Assembly (NCBI GenBank): GCA_945949175.1 | Contig: CAMFDU010000007.1 | Span: 1-49,239, forward strand | Direction: 5' to 3' | DNA from: Gulosibacter massiliensis | Lineage (GTDB): Bacteria > Actinomycetota > Actinomycetes > Actinomycetales > Microbacteriaceae | Length of the DNA stretch: 49,239 nucleotides | Shown: piece by piece, positions 18,241 to 27,781 of the stretch | Layout: the number at the start of each line of letters is the position of its first letter | Numbering within the stretch: the stretch's first letter is position 1 | Translations under genes and position numbers: made by a program | The notes under the pieces: generated by a model | What the model was told of the DNA's origin: nothing | Seen by the model: the letters and a program-made list of their open reading frames with translations, nothing else | The model's database searches: none

Positions 18241-18246
18241 GCGTTC

Positions 18247-18252
18247 AGCCTA
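18247..18252 (-). promoter_or_regulatory. -10-like element (TAGGCT), leaderless start of the zincin-like gene
   Basis: Read on the minus strand, TAGGCT is followed by GAACGC and then the ATG at 18240. A stronger Shine-Dalgarno-like AGGAGG further upstream would be too distant (about 20 nt) to serve this start. Confidence 0.42.
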
Positions 18253-18315
18253 TTCGTCACCTCCTCGTGGCGGAACCTCGTGCGGTATCGTGAACAGACC
18301 GATGGAAGGTAACGG

Positions 18316-19758
18316 ATGACTGTCGATTTGACCCGCTTCGTCAAAACTTATGACGTGCGCGGACTCGTGGGTACTGAGCTTACGGACGATGTAGTCGAAG
18401 CTCTCGCCGCGGGTTTCGTCGACGAGGTCGGCGCAGCGGGCAGAACGGTAGTTGTTGGTCACGACATGCGCGACTCGTCACCCGGTTTCGCGGCAGCGTT
18501 CATTCGCGGGGCCACGGCTCGCGGTGCGAACGTCACGAATCTTGGTCTCTGCTCGACGGACGAGTCCTATTTCGCCTCTGGTTCGTGGGATGCGCCGGCT
18601 GCGATGTTCACCGCTTCTCACAACCCCGCCGCCTACAACGGCATCAAGTTTTCGCGAGCTGGGGCTCAAGGAATCAGCCTTGACACGGGTCTCGCGTCAA
18701 TTCGCGACCGAGCGACCGCTTATCTCGAATCGGGAATCACGGCTGTCGCAGATCCCGGTGAATCCACAACTCATGACGTCCTCGCCGAGTACGCGACGTA
18801 CCTTCGAACGCTCGTCGACCTGTCGTCTATTCGGCCATTGAAAGTCGTTGTCGATGCTGGAAATGGGATGGGTGGATTGACTGTGCCAGCGGTGTTGGGA
18901 ATGGCGGCTGGGCTCCCTGAACTACCCGTCGAGATTGTTCCGCTCTATTTCGAGTTGGACGGCAGTTTCCCCAACCACGAAGCAAACCCGCTCGAGCCAG
19001 CGAATCTGGTCGACTTGCAAAAAGCGGTTGTCGTGCACGAGGCCGACATCGGACTCGCGTTTGACGGTGATGCCGATCGGTGCTTTGTTATCGATGAAAA
19101 CGGCAACCCCGTCTCACCGAGCGCGGTTGCAGCCATCGTGGCGCTTCGGGAAATCGACCGGGTGCGTGCCTCAGGGGATTCGTCGATTACCGTCTTGCAC
19201 AATCTGATCACGTCGCTGATTGTTCCCGAGGTGATTCGCGGTGCCGGTGCGCAGCCTGTTCGAACGAACGTCGGACATTCGCTCATTAAGGACATCATGC
19301 GCGAGAGTCGTGCGGTGTTCGGTGGTGAACACTCCGCCCACTATTACTTCCGTGACTTTTGGGGAGCCGACAATGGGATGCTTGCCGCGATGCACGTTCT
19401 TGCCGAATTCGGATCTCAGCCAGGACCACTCTCGGTCATCTCGGCGCGATACTCTCCCTATGCTCAAAGCGGGGAGATCAATTCGACGGTCTCGGACGTA
19501 CCCGCCGCGCTGAAACGAATTCGAGCTGCCTTCGAGGGCCGCGGAACGTTTGACGTGCTCGACGGGCTCACTGTCTCAGGTGGTTCGATTGATGACACGG
19601 CACTTCCGCCTGTGGCGGGCGAGGTACGCGAATTTTGGTGGTTTAACGTGCGCCCGTCCAATACCGAACCGCTGCTTCGACTCAACGTCGAGGGGGGAAC
19701 TCCCGCGCTGATGGCATCCGTTCGCGACGAGGTACTCGCAATCATTCGTCAGAATTAG
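18316..19758 (+). CDS. manB: Phosphomannomutase/phosphoglucomutase
   Basis: 480 residues, alpha-D-phosphohexomutase. TASHNPAAYNGIK holds the phosphorylated Ser and FDGDADR the metal-binding loop; GGEHSAHYYFRD is the sugar-binding GEHS loop and RPSNTEPLLRL the phosphate-binding loop, so all four active-site elements are intact. It converts mannose-6-phosphate to mannose-1-phosphate (and possibly glucose phosphates) for nucleotide-sugar synthesis with manA. ATG preceded by GGAAGG. It is followed after 33 nt by mtrA. Confidence 0.94.
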   Translation: MTVDLTRFVKTYDVRGLVGTELTDDVVEALAAGFVDEVGAAGRTVVVGHDMRDSSPGFAAAFIRGATARGANVTNLGLCSTDESYFASGSWDAPAAMFTASHNPAAYNGIKFSRAGAQGISLDTGLASIRDRATAYLESGITAVADPGESTTHDVLAEYATYLRTLVDLSSIRPLKVVVDAGNGMGGLTVPAVLGMAAGLPELPVEIVPLYFELDGSFPNHEANPLEPANLVDLQKAVVVHEADIGLAFDGDADRCFVIDENGNPVSPSAVAAIVALREIDRVRASGDSSITVLHNLITSLIVPEVIRGAGAQPVRTNVGHSLIKDIMRESRAVFGGEHSAHYYFRDFWGADNGMLAAMHVLAEFGSQPGPLSVISARYSPYAQSGEINSTVSDVPAALKRIRAAFEGRGTFDVLDGLTVSGGSIDDTALPPVAGEVREFWWFNVRPSNTEPLLRLNVEGGTPALMASVRDEVLAIIRQN

Positions 19759-19791
19759 CACAATGGACACAACCGATGGAAAGGAGTTGTC

Positions 19792-20478
19792 ATGCTCGAA
19801 CGCATCTTGATCGTCGACGACGACCCGAGCATCGGTGAGGTTCTCGACATGTTCTTGCGCTCAGAGGGGTATGACACTCGGGTCGCCACGACCGGACCCC
19901 AAGCATTGGATTTTTTCAACGAGTACCAGCCGCACCTTGTTCTGCTCGACCTCAACCTGCCTGGGGTTGATGGGATTTCGGTCTGTAACTCGATTCGAGA
20001 GCACTCTGGGACTCCTATCATCATGTTGACCGCGCGCACGGACCCGCAAGACATCATCCACGGGCTCAAGGCTGGGGCGGATGACTATGTTGAAAAGCCA
20101 TTTAACGAGTTGGTCCTCAGCGCCCGCATCAAGGCGTGCATGCGTCGGCCTCTCTCTACCTCTTCTCGATCACTCAAAGTTGGAGACATTGTGATCGACT
20201 TGCGAGGACACGTCGTTTCGCGCGGCGGAGTCCCCATTGCGCTTACGCCACTCGAATTCGAATTGCTGCACACGCTCGCATCCCGTCCAACCGAAGTGTT
20301 CTCGCGCGAAGCGCTGTTAGAGCAAGTGTGGGGTTATCAGTACAAGGCGGACACTCGGCTGGTCAACGTGCATGTGCAGCGGCTGCGTTCCAAGGTGGAA
20401 CTCGACGTCGACGACCCAAAGATTGTCCTCACTGTTCGCGGTGTGGGTTATCGCGCGGGTGAAACCTCCCCCGCATGA
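19792..20478 (+). CDS. mtrA: Response regulator MtrA
   Basis: 228 residues, OmpR/PhoB type. The receiver has VDDDPSIGE (acidic pocket), Asp53 in LLDLNLPG as the phospho-acceptor, the TAR switch Thr and the EKPF Lys. The C-terminal winged helix (about 130-225) has LTPLEFELLHTLASRP and the RLVNVHVQRLRSKVE recognition region. MtrA controls wall hydrolase and division genes and osmotic response in actinobacteria. AAAGGAG lies 5 nt before the ATG. It overlaps mtrB by ATGA, and lpqB follows, which fixes the identification. Confidence 0.95.
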   Translation: MLERILIVDDDPSIGEVLDMFLRSEGYDTRVATTGPQALDFFNEYQPHLVLLDLNLPGVDGISVCNSIREHSGTPIIMLTARTDPQDIIHGLKAGADDYVEKPFNELVLSARIKACMRRPLSTSSRSLKVGDIVIDLRGHVVSRGGVPIALTPLEFELLHTLASRPTEVFSREALLEQVWGYQYKADTRLVNVHVQRLRSKVELDVDDPKIVLTVRGVGYRAGETSPA

Positions 20479-22046
20479 GGTTTTTTGCCCGGATTGTCCG
20501 ACAAACGCGAGAGGCGTGGGTCGGTTCTCTGCGCCTTCGTATGACAGCGGTCTCGGTCGGGCTTTCGCTCGTCGCCGTCGCGGCAATCGGGGGATTCTTG
20601 TCGTACACAATCGAAAGAAATCTTTTTGAGTCGCGTCTAAACGAGATTGTTTCTGAAACGCAATCTGTATCGGGCACTGTGCAGTCACAATTCGACGGCG
20701 CCATCAATGCCGAGAATGTCATCGACATTGAAAGGGCAAATTCCAACGCACAAGCGACAATTCGGGCGACAACAAATTCGCCCGGACTGATTGGGTTCGC
20801 CATCCTTCGTGCCCCGGGACAAACTACCGACCAGGTAATGACCAGTTCTTCGTCCATCGGTTTCCCCTTGGCGGTCGTCAGCGACTCACTTCGAGAGGCG
20901 GTCCATGAGGATCGGACCAACGTCTACTATCAGTCGGTGGAAGTGCCCGGTGGGTCGCCGGGAATTGTCACGGGAGCAAATATCGACGTCCCCATCGCGG
21001 GTCGATACGATCTAGTTCTGGTCTATGACCTGGCGGACGTCGAGGCGAATCTCGCTTTCGTGCAAAGCGCCCTCGCCGCCGGCGAGTTGTTCTTCGTCGC
21101 CATTACTGGGCTCATTGTGTGGTTCGTTACAACCCGTTCAATTCAACCCATCATGACTACGGCAGCAATGGCGGAACGATTTGCCGCCGGTAATCTTGAC
21201 GAGCGAATCGAAGTCGAGGGGACTGACGTTTCAGCCAAGCTAGCTGGATCATTCAACCGAATGGCGGAAGCGATTTCCGGTCAGATTAATCGACTAGCAA
21301 CCCTCTCAACACTTCAACAACAATTTGTGTCCGATGTTTCGCACGAATTACGGACCCCACTGACGACTATCAAACTCGCCGGCAGCATGCTATTCAAACA
21401 GCGCAATACCTTTGACAAAGATTCGGCACGCGCAGCCGAATTGCTGAATCGACAGATTGGAACCTTTGAGGAACTGCTCACGGAGCTCATTGAACTATCT
21501 CGCTTTGACGCCGGCGCTGCGCAACTTGAACTCGAACGAGTTTCCCCGGCTGTGCTTGCCCAATCGTGTATTGACGAAATGGATCCACTCGCTCGCGAAC
21601 AAGGATCAACGATTACTCTTTGTGCACCAGGTGGACACAAGCTGGTCGAACTCGATTCTCGTCGAGTTCGACGGATTCTGCACAACTTTCTCTCTAATGC
21701 GCTTGATCACGGAGAAGGGGGCCCCATCGAGTTGTGGGTCGGTTCAACGTCTACGGCAGTCTCGTTTGCAGTCCGCGACCATGGGGTCGGGATGTCACCG
21801 GCCGATGCCGAGCGGGTGTTTGATCGATTCTGGCGGGCGGACCCCTCGCGCCAACGCCAATCGGGAGGAACGGGATTGGGTCTTGCGATCGCGCTTGGAT
21901 ATGCAAAACTTCACGGGGGCGTCATCGATGTCTGGTCTGAGCCCAATCGTGGCGCCTGTTTTCGTCTGACTATTCCTCTAGGTGGCGCGGTCGATCCCGT
22001 TTCACCGCTTGCGCTTCCACCTATTGCCGAGGGTATCGATGCGTAA
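20475..22046 (+). CDS. mtrB: Sensor histidine kinase MtrB
   Basis: 523 residues. A first transmembrane helix at about 26-46 (VSVGLSLVAVAAIGGFL), an extracellular sensor of about 150 residues and a second helix near 197-217 are followed by a HAMP domain (FAAGNLDERIEVEGTDVSAKLAGSFNRM, split here for reading). The phospho-His is in FVSDVSHELRTPLT near residue 288. The ATPase boxes NFLSNALDHG, DHGVGM and GGTGLGLAIA are intact. The sensor phosphorylates MtrA. It starts in the mtrA stop (4-nt overlap) and ends 8 nt inside lpqB, so the operon is tightly coupled. Confidence 0.95.
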   Translation: MRFFARIVRQTREAWVGSLRLRMTAVSVGLSLVAVAAIGGFLSYTIERNLFESRLNEIVSETQSVSGTVQSQFDGAINAENVIDIERANSNAQATIRATTNSPGLIGFAILRAPGQTTDQVMTSSSSIGFPLAVVSDSLREAVHEDRTNVYYQSVEVPGGSPGIVTGANIDVPIAGRYDLVLVYDLADVEANLAFVQSALAAGELFFVAITGLIVWFVTTRSIQPIMTTAAMAERFAAGNLDERIEVEGTDVSAKLAGSFNRMAEAISGQINRLATLSTLQQQFVSDVSHELRTPLTTIKLAGSMLFKQRNTFDKDSARAAELLNRQIGTFEELLTELIELSRFDAGAAQLELERVSPAVLAQSCIDEMDPLAREQGSTITLCAPGGHKLVELDSRRVRRILHNFLSNALDHGEGGPIELWVGSTSTAVSFAVRDHGVGMSPADAERVFDRFWRADPSRQRQSGGTGLGLAIALGYAKLHGGVIDVWSEPNRGACFRLTIPLGGAVDPVSPLALPPIAEGIDA

Positions 22047-23679
22047 AATTCTGATTATTCTCGCGGTGCTGACGCTCACCGGGTGCGCATCAATTCCCAG
22101 GACAGGACCAGTTCAAGTCGCGGGGCCCAACGCGGTTGGGCCACAAGCGGGAGTGGAGTTTTTGCCTGCTGGGCCAGCTGAGGGCGCAACGCAGCGCGAA
22201 ATTCTTGATGGTTTTATCAGCGCTGGCTCGGCGCCGCAGAACAATTTCCGAATAGCACGGAGCTTTCTTACGGACGAGGCGGCCTTGCGGTGGAACCCGA
22301 CCAAGGAGACACTCGTGCGCGGGACCTACGACTCGGTCACGGTAACGGCGGCAACAGAGATGACGTATTCAACCGAAATTGCGTTGGCGCTGAACGAGGG
22401 TGGCGTGCTGACCACCATCGAACCGGCAGAGACTCGCGAGTGGAATTTCAGTTTCTCCCGCGTCAACGGCGAGTGGCGACTTTCCGATATACCCGACGCC
22501 ACTCTGATCACGGAATCGATTTTTTCCTCGACCTATGGCGAGTACACCGCTTACTTCTACAACCACAATCGAACCGCCCTTGTCCCGGATGTGCGAGTTT
22601 TTGCCCGACTGGGCGACCCAGTGGCCTCTGTGGCTCGAGCGGTGATTGCGGGGCCATCAGAGTATTTGCCAAACACATCGACCGCCTTTCCCAAAGGTTC
22701 TGAACTGGTGAGTGTGCTGGTGGATGACGAAAAAGGAAATGCGACCGTTGACGTTTCCGGGGCCGTCAGTCAGGCTTCAATCACCGATCAGCAACACATG
22801 CTGTCGCAGCTGCGGGCGAGTATCGGGGAATTCGCCAATGTCACCGCAACGGCGATGTCGGTTAATCAGTCATTACTGACGATTGCGGCGCTACCCGGAC
22901 TTGAACTCAATCCGCGCGTGGACGATCGCCCGCTCATCCTTCACAACAACTCATTCGGATACTCAACCGGTACCGAGATTGAATCGGCCCCGCCGAATGC
23001 GGCGAGCATCGTGAACCTCGAGCCAACGTCGGTTTCGTTTGACGCGTCGACCAACACGGCTGCCATTGGCACGTCTACGGGGGTCTATCTGGTAACTGAC
23101 CGAACAGAGCGGATATCAGCTGAAGTGTCCTCGGTGGACCCCCAGATTGACGGCTCACGATCAGTGTGGTGGGTCGAAACTCAGTTACCGGATCTCATTT
23201 CAGTATTCGTGGATGGACGAGAATCTCGCTTCGACGGACCATGGCTCGGTTCCGCACGAATCGTCGGACTAGAGATCTCGCGTGACGATGCACGTGTCGC
23301 TATCGCGATCAACGAAGGCGGTAAAGGTTACGTTCTGGTCGCGGCAATCTCGGTTGACGACTTTGGTCGACCAAACGGTGTTACCGCATTCCGTAGGCTC
23401 ACTGTTTCCGTTGATTCCATTGTGGACCTCGCGTGGGTGGACTCGACTCACGTCGTGGTGCTCGGGAACCGGAACGGCGTGGTTTACGCCGAGGTAGCAA
23501 CGGTCGGCGGGGGCTCACGGCTCATTGGTCAACCGCAGAACCCGACGGGAATTTCCGGCGGGAACAAAGGCGTCTCGGGGCTCGTCGTCATTTCTGGAAA
23601 TGGACAATTGTGGAAGCCGCTCGGTGAAGTCTGGGAAACGACCGGGGTTTTCGCCGACGTACTCGCAACCCAGCACTAA
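22039..23679 (+). CDS. lpqB: Lipoprotein LpqB
   Basis: 546 residues. The start ATG at 22039 yields a short lipoprotein signal with lipobox LTGC (Cys16). In-frame codons further upstream would place the signal behind a basic extension inside mtrB and are less likely. A GerMN-type region (about 190-280, with FPKGSELVSVLVDDEKGNATVDVSG spanning two strands) precedes the C-terminal LpqB beta-propeller domain with WWVET and AWVDSTHVVVLG. LpqB binds the MtrB sensor domain in mycobacteria and tunes MtrA activity. The 8-nt overlap with mtrB supports this start. Confidence 0.93.
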   Translation: MRKILIILAVLTLTGCASIPRTGPVQVAGPNAVGPQAGVEFLPAGPAEGATQREILDGFISAGSAPQNNFRIARSFLTDEAALRWNPTKETLVRGTYDSVTVTAATEMTYSTEIALALNEGGVLTTIEPAETREWNFSFSRVNGEWRLSDIPDATLITESIFSSTYGEYTAYFYNHNRTALVPDVRVFARLGDPVASVARAVIAGPSEYLPNTSTAFPKGSELVSVLVDDEKGNATVDVSGAVSQASITDQQHMLSQLRASIGEFANVTATAMSVNQSLLTIAALPGLELNPRVDDRPLILHNNSFGYSTGTEIESAPPNAASIVNLEPTSVSFDASTNTAAIGTSTGVYLVTDRTERISAEVSSVDPQIDGSRSVWWVETQLPDLISVFVDGRESRFDGPWLGSARIVGLEISRDDARVAIAINEGGKGYVLVAAISVDDFGRPNGVTAFRRLTVSVDSIVDLAWVDSTHVVVLGNRNGVVYAEVATVGGGSRLIGQPQNPTGISGGNKGVSGLVVISGNGQLWKPLGEVWETTGVFADVLATQH

Positions 23680-23745
23680 CTCGGGTTATCCACCGTGTCG
23701 TGGGGTCGCCGACACAGTGAATCGCGGTTTCGACAGCGTTGACAC

Positions 23746-24369
23746 GTGCTTCTCATCGAACAATTCTTTGATTCTCGTTGTGTCGGATGCTCTGTGTGGG
23801 GCGTGATGGTGTGTGACACCTGCATCGCGCGTTTCACGGCAAAGCCCTACCGCGCAATCACCTCACGCGGTGTCCCGCTCGTCGCGCTCGGGACATACGG
23901 TGGCGGGCTCCGGTCACTCATCTTGGCGGCGAAACATCGTAGCGCTCATGCTGTGATTCACCGTCTCGGGGGTGCGCTTCGCGACGCGGCTCTGCCATGG
24001 GGAAACGTGATTGCGGTTCCAGTGCCGTCATCACAACCGGGATTCCTTGCTCGTGGATACGGACTCGGATCGACCATCGCGCGGGCGGCGGATCTCACCG
24101 TCGCAAACTGTTTGCACATGGACGACCTCGGGACACAACGGGGCCGGCATCGAACAGAGCGGCACCGGCGCAACATGCGCGTCGGTTCACGACGACCTCC
24201 GATAGGTTCCCGTGTTGTCATCGTCGATGACGTGATGACAACCGGTGCGTCGATAAATGCTGCGACCGATGCCTGTGTCACGGCGGGACTACGCGTGGTG
24301 GGAGTACTCGTCATTGCGATTGCCGAGCAACGAAGAATCGCACCGTCGAACACGTGGCAACTCTCTTAG
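23746..24369 (+). CDS. ComF-family phosphoribosyltransferase-like protein
   Basis: 207 residues. The N-terminal zinc-finger-like Cys pairs RCVGC and VCDTC are followed by GTYGGGLRSLILAAKHR and the PRPP-binding loop VVIVDDVMTTGAS. ComF proteins are linked to DNA uptake or related nucleotide metabolism; the biochemical role is not firmly settled. GTG start with no good ribosome site. Its position between lpqB and secA matches other actinobacteria, except that the ribosome-hibernation gene usually found after comF is missing. Confidence 0.88.
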   Translation: MLLIEQFFDSRCVGCSVWGVMVCDTCIARFTAKPYRAITSRGVPLVALGTYGGGLRSLILAAKHRSAHAVIHRLGGALRDAALPWGNVIAVPVPSSQPGFLARGYGLGSTIARAADLTVANCLHMDDLGTQRGRHRTERHRRNMRVGSRRPPIGSRVVIVDDVMTTGASINAATDACVTAGLRVVGVLVIAIAEQRRIAPSNTWQLS

Positions 24370-24407
24370 CGTGTTCCGTCGGCGTGGTAGCCGAAATCGT
24401 TTCACCG

Positions 24408-24451
24408 TAGAATAGAACGCACGCCGATACGGAACCACAAAGACCGTATCG
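24408..24451 (+). promoter_or_regulatory. secA promoter -10 and leader hairpin
   Basis: TAGAAT at 24408-24413 is a good -10 hexamer, giving a leader of about 50-55 nt. Within that leader a perfect inverted repeat CGATACGG (24425-24432) / CCGTATCG (24444-24451) with an 11-base A-rich loop ends 21 nt before the GTG start, just upstream of the ACGGAG ribosome site (24460-24465). It could be an mRNA hairpin or a protein-binding site. Confidence 0.5.
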
Positions 24452-24472
24452 ACTCATGAAACGGAGTGCCGA

Positions 24473-27193
24473 GTGGCCAATCTTCTGGAAAAAGTCCTGC
24501 GCGTCGGCGAGGGTGCGACTCTTCGCAAACTCAAGCACTATGCGGACGTCGTCAACTCGCTAGAGGACGTCTTTGCGAAGCTGTCTAATGAGGAATTGCG
24601 TGATGAAACCGCTCAATTCCGCGAGCGATATTCATCCGGAGAGTCACTCGACGACCTACTTCCAGAGGCGTTTGCCGCGGTACGTGAGGCGTCGAAACGT
24701 ACGCTTGGTTTCCGCCACTACGACGTTCAAGTCATGGGTGGAGCCGCCCTGCACCTCGGCAGTATTTCTGAAATGAAGACAGGTGAGGGAAAGACGCTCG
24801 TTGCCACGCTGGCCGCGTTCCTCAATGCAATCCCGTCCCGCGGAGTTCACATCATTACAACGAACGATTACCTGGCGTCTTATCAATCAGAACTGATGGG
24901 TCGAATTTTCCGCATGCTGGGAATGTCGGTTGGTTGTATCCTCGCCAATCAGTCGCCTGAAGTCAGACGCCAACAGTACAACGCCGACATTACCTATGGC
25001 ACGAACAACGAATTCGGTTTCGATTACTTACGCGACAACATGGCCTGGCAACGCCAGGACATGGTTCAGCGCGGACACTTCTATGCCATCGTTGACGAGG
25101 TCGACTCGATCCTCATTGACGAGGCGCGTACCCCCCTCATTATTTCGGGTCCGGGGTCTGACGAAGCGAACCGATGGTTCGGTGAATTTGCAAAGATTGC
25201 CGAGAAGCTGGTTCGAGATGTCGACTATGAATTCGACGAGAAGAAGCGCACGATTGGCGTTTTGGAGGACGGAATTTCCAAGGTAGAGGACTATCTCGGT
25301 ATTGACAATCTTTACGAATCGGCAAACACCCCACTCATTTCGTTCCTGAACAATTCGATCAAGGCGAAGGAACTGTTCCGCCGAGACAAGGACTACGTCG
25401 TCATGAATGGCGAAGTTGCCATCGTTGACGAACACACTGGGCGAATTCTGTCGGGTCGTCGATACAACGAAGGTGTTCACCAAGCCATCGAGGCAAAAGA
25501 AGGCGTTGAGGTCAAAGCCGAAAACCAGACGTTGGCGACGGTGACGTTGCAGAACTATTTCCGCCTCTACGAGAAATTGTCGGGAATGACAGGTACCGCC
25601 GAAACTGAAGCCGCAGAGTTTGCGTCGACATACAAACTCACTGTTGTGGTGATTCCGACCAACCGCGCGATGATACGCATCGACCAGCCCGACTTGATTT
25701 ATGCCACCGAGGCCGCGAAGTACCGACAGGTTGTCGAGGACATCGCAGCGCGTCACGCGAAGGGGCAGCCCGTATTGGTGGGAACCGTTTCGGTCGAGAA
25801 GAGCGAGAACTTGTCGAAACTGCTGTCCAAGCGCGGGATCAAGCACGAGGTGCTCAACGCAAAGAACCACGCGCGCGAAGCGGCCATTGTCGCAGAGGCC
25901 GGACGCTTTGGCGCAGTGACGGTTGCCACCAACATGGCGGGTCGCGGCACCGACATCATGCTCGGTGGTAATGCCGAATTCATTGCTGTGACCAAACTCC
26001 ACCAGGCTGGGCTCAACCCGACTGAAAATCCAGAGGAATTCGAAGCACGATGGGACGAGGTGTTCACCGCGGTGAAGGCCGACGTCTCTGTCGAAGCCAA
26101 GAAAGTTGTCGCCGCAGGCGGACTCTATGTTCTTGGCACCGAGCGACACGAGTCTCGTCGTATTGACAACCAGCTTCGTGGCCGTTCGGGCCGACAAGGT
26201 GACCCTGGCGAGAGCCGCTTTTACCTGTCGTTGCAGGACGACCTCATGCGTCTGTTCAATTCAGGCGCGGCGGCAGCCATCATGGGCAGGACTGGCGACG
26301 AGGACATGGCCATCGAGTCGAAGCTTGTGTCCCGTGCGATTCAATCGGCGCAGTCACAGGTCGAGGCCCGAAATGCTGAAATCCGAAAGAATGTCCTTAA
26401 GTACGACGACGTTTTGAACCGCCAACGTGAGGCCATTTACGGAGATCGTCGCCAAATTTTGGAAGGCGCTTCCATCAAAGACAAAGTGACTTCGTTCATC
26501 GAACGAAGCGTCACCGAGGTTGTCAACCAGAACACGGGTAACGCCCGTAATTCGGATGAATGGGACTTGGAACAACTTTGGGTCGATGTTCGTCAGATTT
26601 TCCCCGTGACGATTTCGGTGCACGAGGTGCTTGGGGAATACGGCGCAAAGATCACGGCCGCTGATGTCACGCGTGAACTCGTCTCGGATGCGATGGTTCA
26701 GTACGGAATCCGTGAAGGGTCACTAGGTGAAAACGCCATCCGTGAACTTGAGCGCCGCGTTGTTCTGTCGGTAATCGACCGTCGTTGGCGAGACCACCTT
26801 TATGAAATGGACTATTTGAAGGACGGCATCGGTCTTCGAGCGATGGCGCAGCGCGACCCCTTGATTGAGTATCAGCGCGAGGGATTCACGATGTTCCAGG
26901 CGATGATGGGCATGATTCGCGAAGAATCGGTCGGCTTTATCTTCAACCTCGATGTCCAGGTCGTTCCGGCCGGAGGCGTCACCCAGCTTCAGGCACCCGG
27001 CATCGCACCAGCGCCAATTCCGAAGGAAGGGCTGTCGTATTCCGCCCCGAACGAGGACGGCGAAACCGTCATCCTCGATCAGTCCGGCCGTCAACCGAAC
27101 GCACCGCAGGAACGACTGCGCCCACGGCGCGGTAACCCGCAGCCCCCCGCTCAGGGCGGCGCGAAGGGTGCGTTTGGTCAGTCGCTCGAGTAA
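24473..27193 (+). CDS. secA: Preprotein translocase ATPase SecA
   Basis: 906 residues. Walker A is [16 protein letters not shown], Walker B is [16 protein letters not shown], and the second nucleotide-binding fold has [18 protein letters not shown] and [12 protein letters not shown]; the scaffold and wing domains follow with [14 protein letters not shown]. It drives proteins through SecYEG. The C-terminus is a Pro/Gln/Gly-rich tail ending GAFGQSLE with no Cys-rich zinc motif, as in many actinobacterial SecA1 proteins. GTG start with ACGGAG upstream; the hairpin-bearing leader suggests regulation. Confidence 0.97.
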   Translation: MANLLEKVLRVGEGATLRKLKHYADVVNSLEDVFAKLSNEELRDETAQFRERYSSGESLDDLLPEAFAAVREASKRTLGFRHYDVQVMGGAALHLGSISEMKTGEGKTLVATLAAFLNAIPSRGVHIITTNDYLASYQSELMGRIFRMLGMSVGCILANQSPEVRRQQYNADITYGTNNEFGFDYLRDNMAWQRQDMVQRGHFYAIVDEVDSILIDEARTPLIISGPGSDEANRWFGEFAKIAEKLVRDVDYEFDEKKRTIGVLEDGISKVEDYLGIDNLYESANTPLISFLNNSIKAKELFRRDKDYVVMNGEVAIVDEHTGRILSGRRYNEGVHQAIEAKEGVEVKAENQTLATVTLQNYFRLYEKLSGMTGTAETEAAEFASTYKLTVVVIPTNRAMIRIDQPDLIYATEAAKYRQVVEDIAARHAKGQPVLVGTVSVEKSENLSKLLSKRGIKHEVLNAKNHAREAAIVAEAGRFGAVTVATNMAGRGTDIMLGGNAEFIAVTKLHQAGLNPTENPEEFEARWDEVFTAVKADVSVEAKKVVAAGGLYVLGTERHESRRIDNQLRGRSGRQGDPGESRFYLSLQDDLMRLFNSGAAAAIMGRTGDEDMAIESKLVSRAIQSAQSQVEARNAEIRKNVLKYDDVLNRQREAIYGDRRQILEGASIKDKVTSFIERSVTEVVNQNTGNARNSDEWDLEQLWVDVRQIFPVTISVHEVLGEYGAKITAADVTRELVSDAMVQYGIREGSLGENAIRELERRVVLSVIDRRWRDHLYEMDYLKDGIGLRAMAQRDPLIEYQREGFTMFQAMMGMIREESVGFIFNLDVQVVPAGGVTQLQAPGIAPAPIPKEGLSYSAPNEDGETVILDQSGRQPNAPQERLRPRRGNPQPPAQGGAKGAFGQSLE

Positions 27194-27631
27194 CTAAAGC
27201 AACGCGAGGGCGCTCGCCCGCCAGCGGTGGTCAAGCCCTTCGAGTCGAACGCACACGGCGCGGGTACGTTGCCCGAAGCGAACCAGACTGACTCCTTCGG
27301 CGACGCCATCGCGCGGTTCGGTGACGACCGTGAGCCCAACAAAAATCAGCGGCGCCGATTGGATGGTTTCAGCGTGGGCAACGCGTTTGCGGCGGGCGAC
27401 GATTGATCGTTCGGCAATGACTCGATAAACGTCTTCCGTAACCCAGCGCCCGATCTGCTCGACTGGGCGGATTCCCGCAATGATTTCACAACCGATTAGT
27501 GCGAGTCTTTCGATTGTTTCTCTCGGGTTTGGTAGTTCAACCCGCGGCGTTGGTTGTGGGTCAAAGAACTCTCGTGCGCGTGATGCGTTGTGCCTAGGTG
27601 ATTCTGATGAGGAGGTTGCTGTTGTAACCAT
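27194..27631 (-). CDS. Rv3235-family protein
   Basis: About 145 residues from ATG 27631. The hallmark is IIAGIRPVEQIGRWVTEDVYRVIAER followed by a strand-rich half ending FGQRTRAVCVRLEGLDHRWRASALAL, the layout of small actinobacterial proteins related to M. tuberculosis Rv3235, which also lies near secA. Function is unknown. The frame is open up to 27781; starts there are possible but would run into the leaderless promoter of the divergent gene, and no good ribosome site supports any choice. The stop abuts the secA stop with no spacer. Confidence 0.72.
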   Translation of the reverse strand: MVTTATSSSESPRHNASRAREFFDPQPTPRVELPNPRETIERLALIGCEIIAGIRPVEQIGRWVTEDVYRVIAERSIVARRKRVAHAETIQSAPLIFVGLTVVTEPRDGVAEGVSLVRFGQRTRAVCVRLEGLDHRWRASALALL

Positions 27632-27734
27632 TGCTGTGCTCGATTCCGGAGCGTGGATTCGTGACAGAGGCTTTGCCTCATAACGCCACAACCTTGTCGC
27701 AATTTGCGGAAGCGTGAGCCAGGTCGTGAAAATC

Positions 27735-27743
27735 TGTGGATAA
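27735..27743 (-). promoter_or_regulatory. DnaA box (consensus match)
   Basis: TGTGGATAA, the exact complement of TTATCCACA, lies in the spacer between the Rv3235-type gene and the divergent gene at 27782, about 40 bases before the latter's start. Confidence 0.45.
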
Positions 27744-27768
27744 GTCAATGAGAGTGAATTGTGATACC

Positions 27769-27774
27769 TATCAT
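27769..27774 (+). promoter_or_regulatory. -10-like element (TATCAT), leaderless start
   Basis: TATCAT ends 7 nt before ATG 27782. No ribosome site precedes this ATG or the GTG at 27761, which favours the ATG as a leaderless start. Confidence 0.38.
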
Positions 27775-27781
27775 TCGGCAT

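Noticed and set aside
25028-26197. 389-codon minus-strand frame opposite secA
   Set aside because: It mirrors the secA reading frame and has no ribosome site or family similarity.
27667-27708. Short palindromes GAGGC-TTT-GCCTC and CGCAA-T-TTGCG in the spacer near the Rv3235-type gene
   Set aside because: They are short, their relation to the uncertain start of that gene is unclear, and one may be coding if the longer frame is used.
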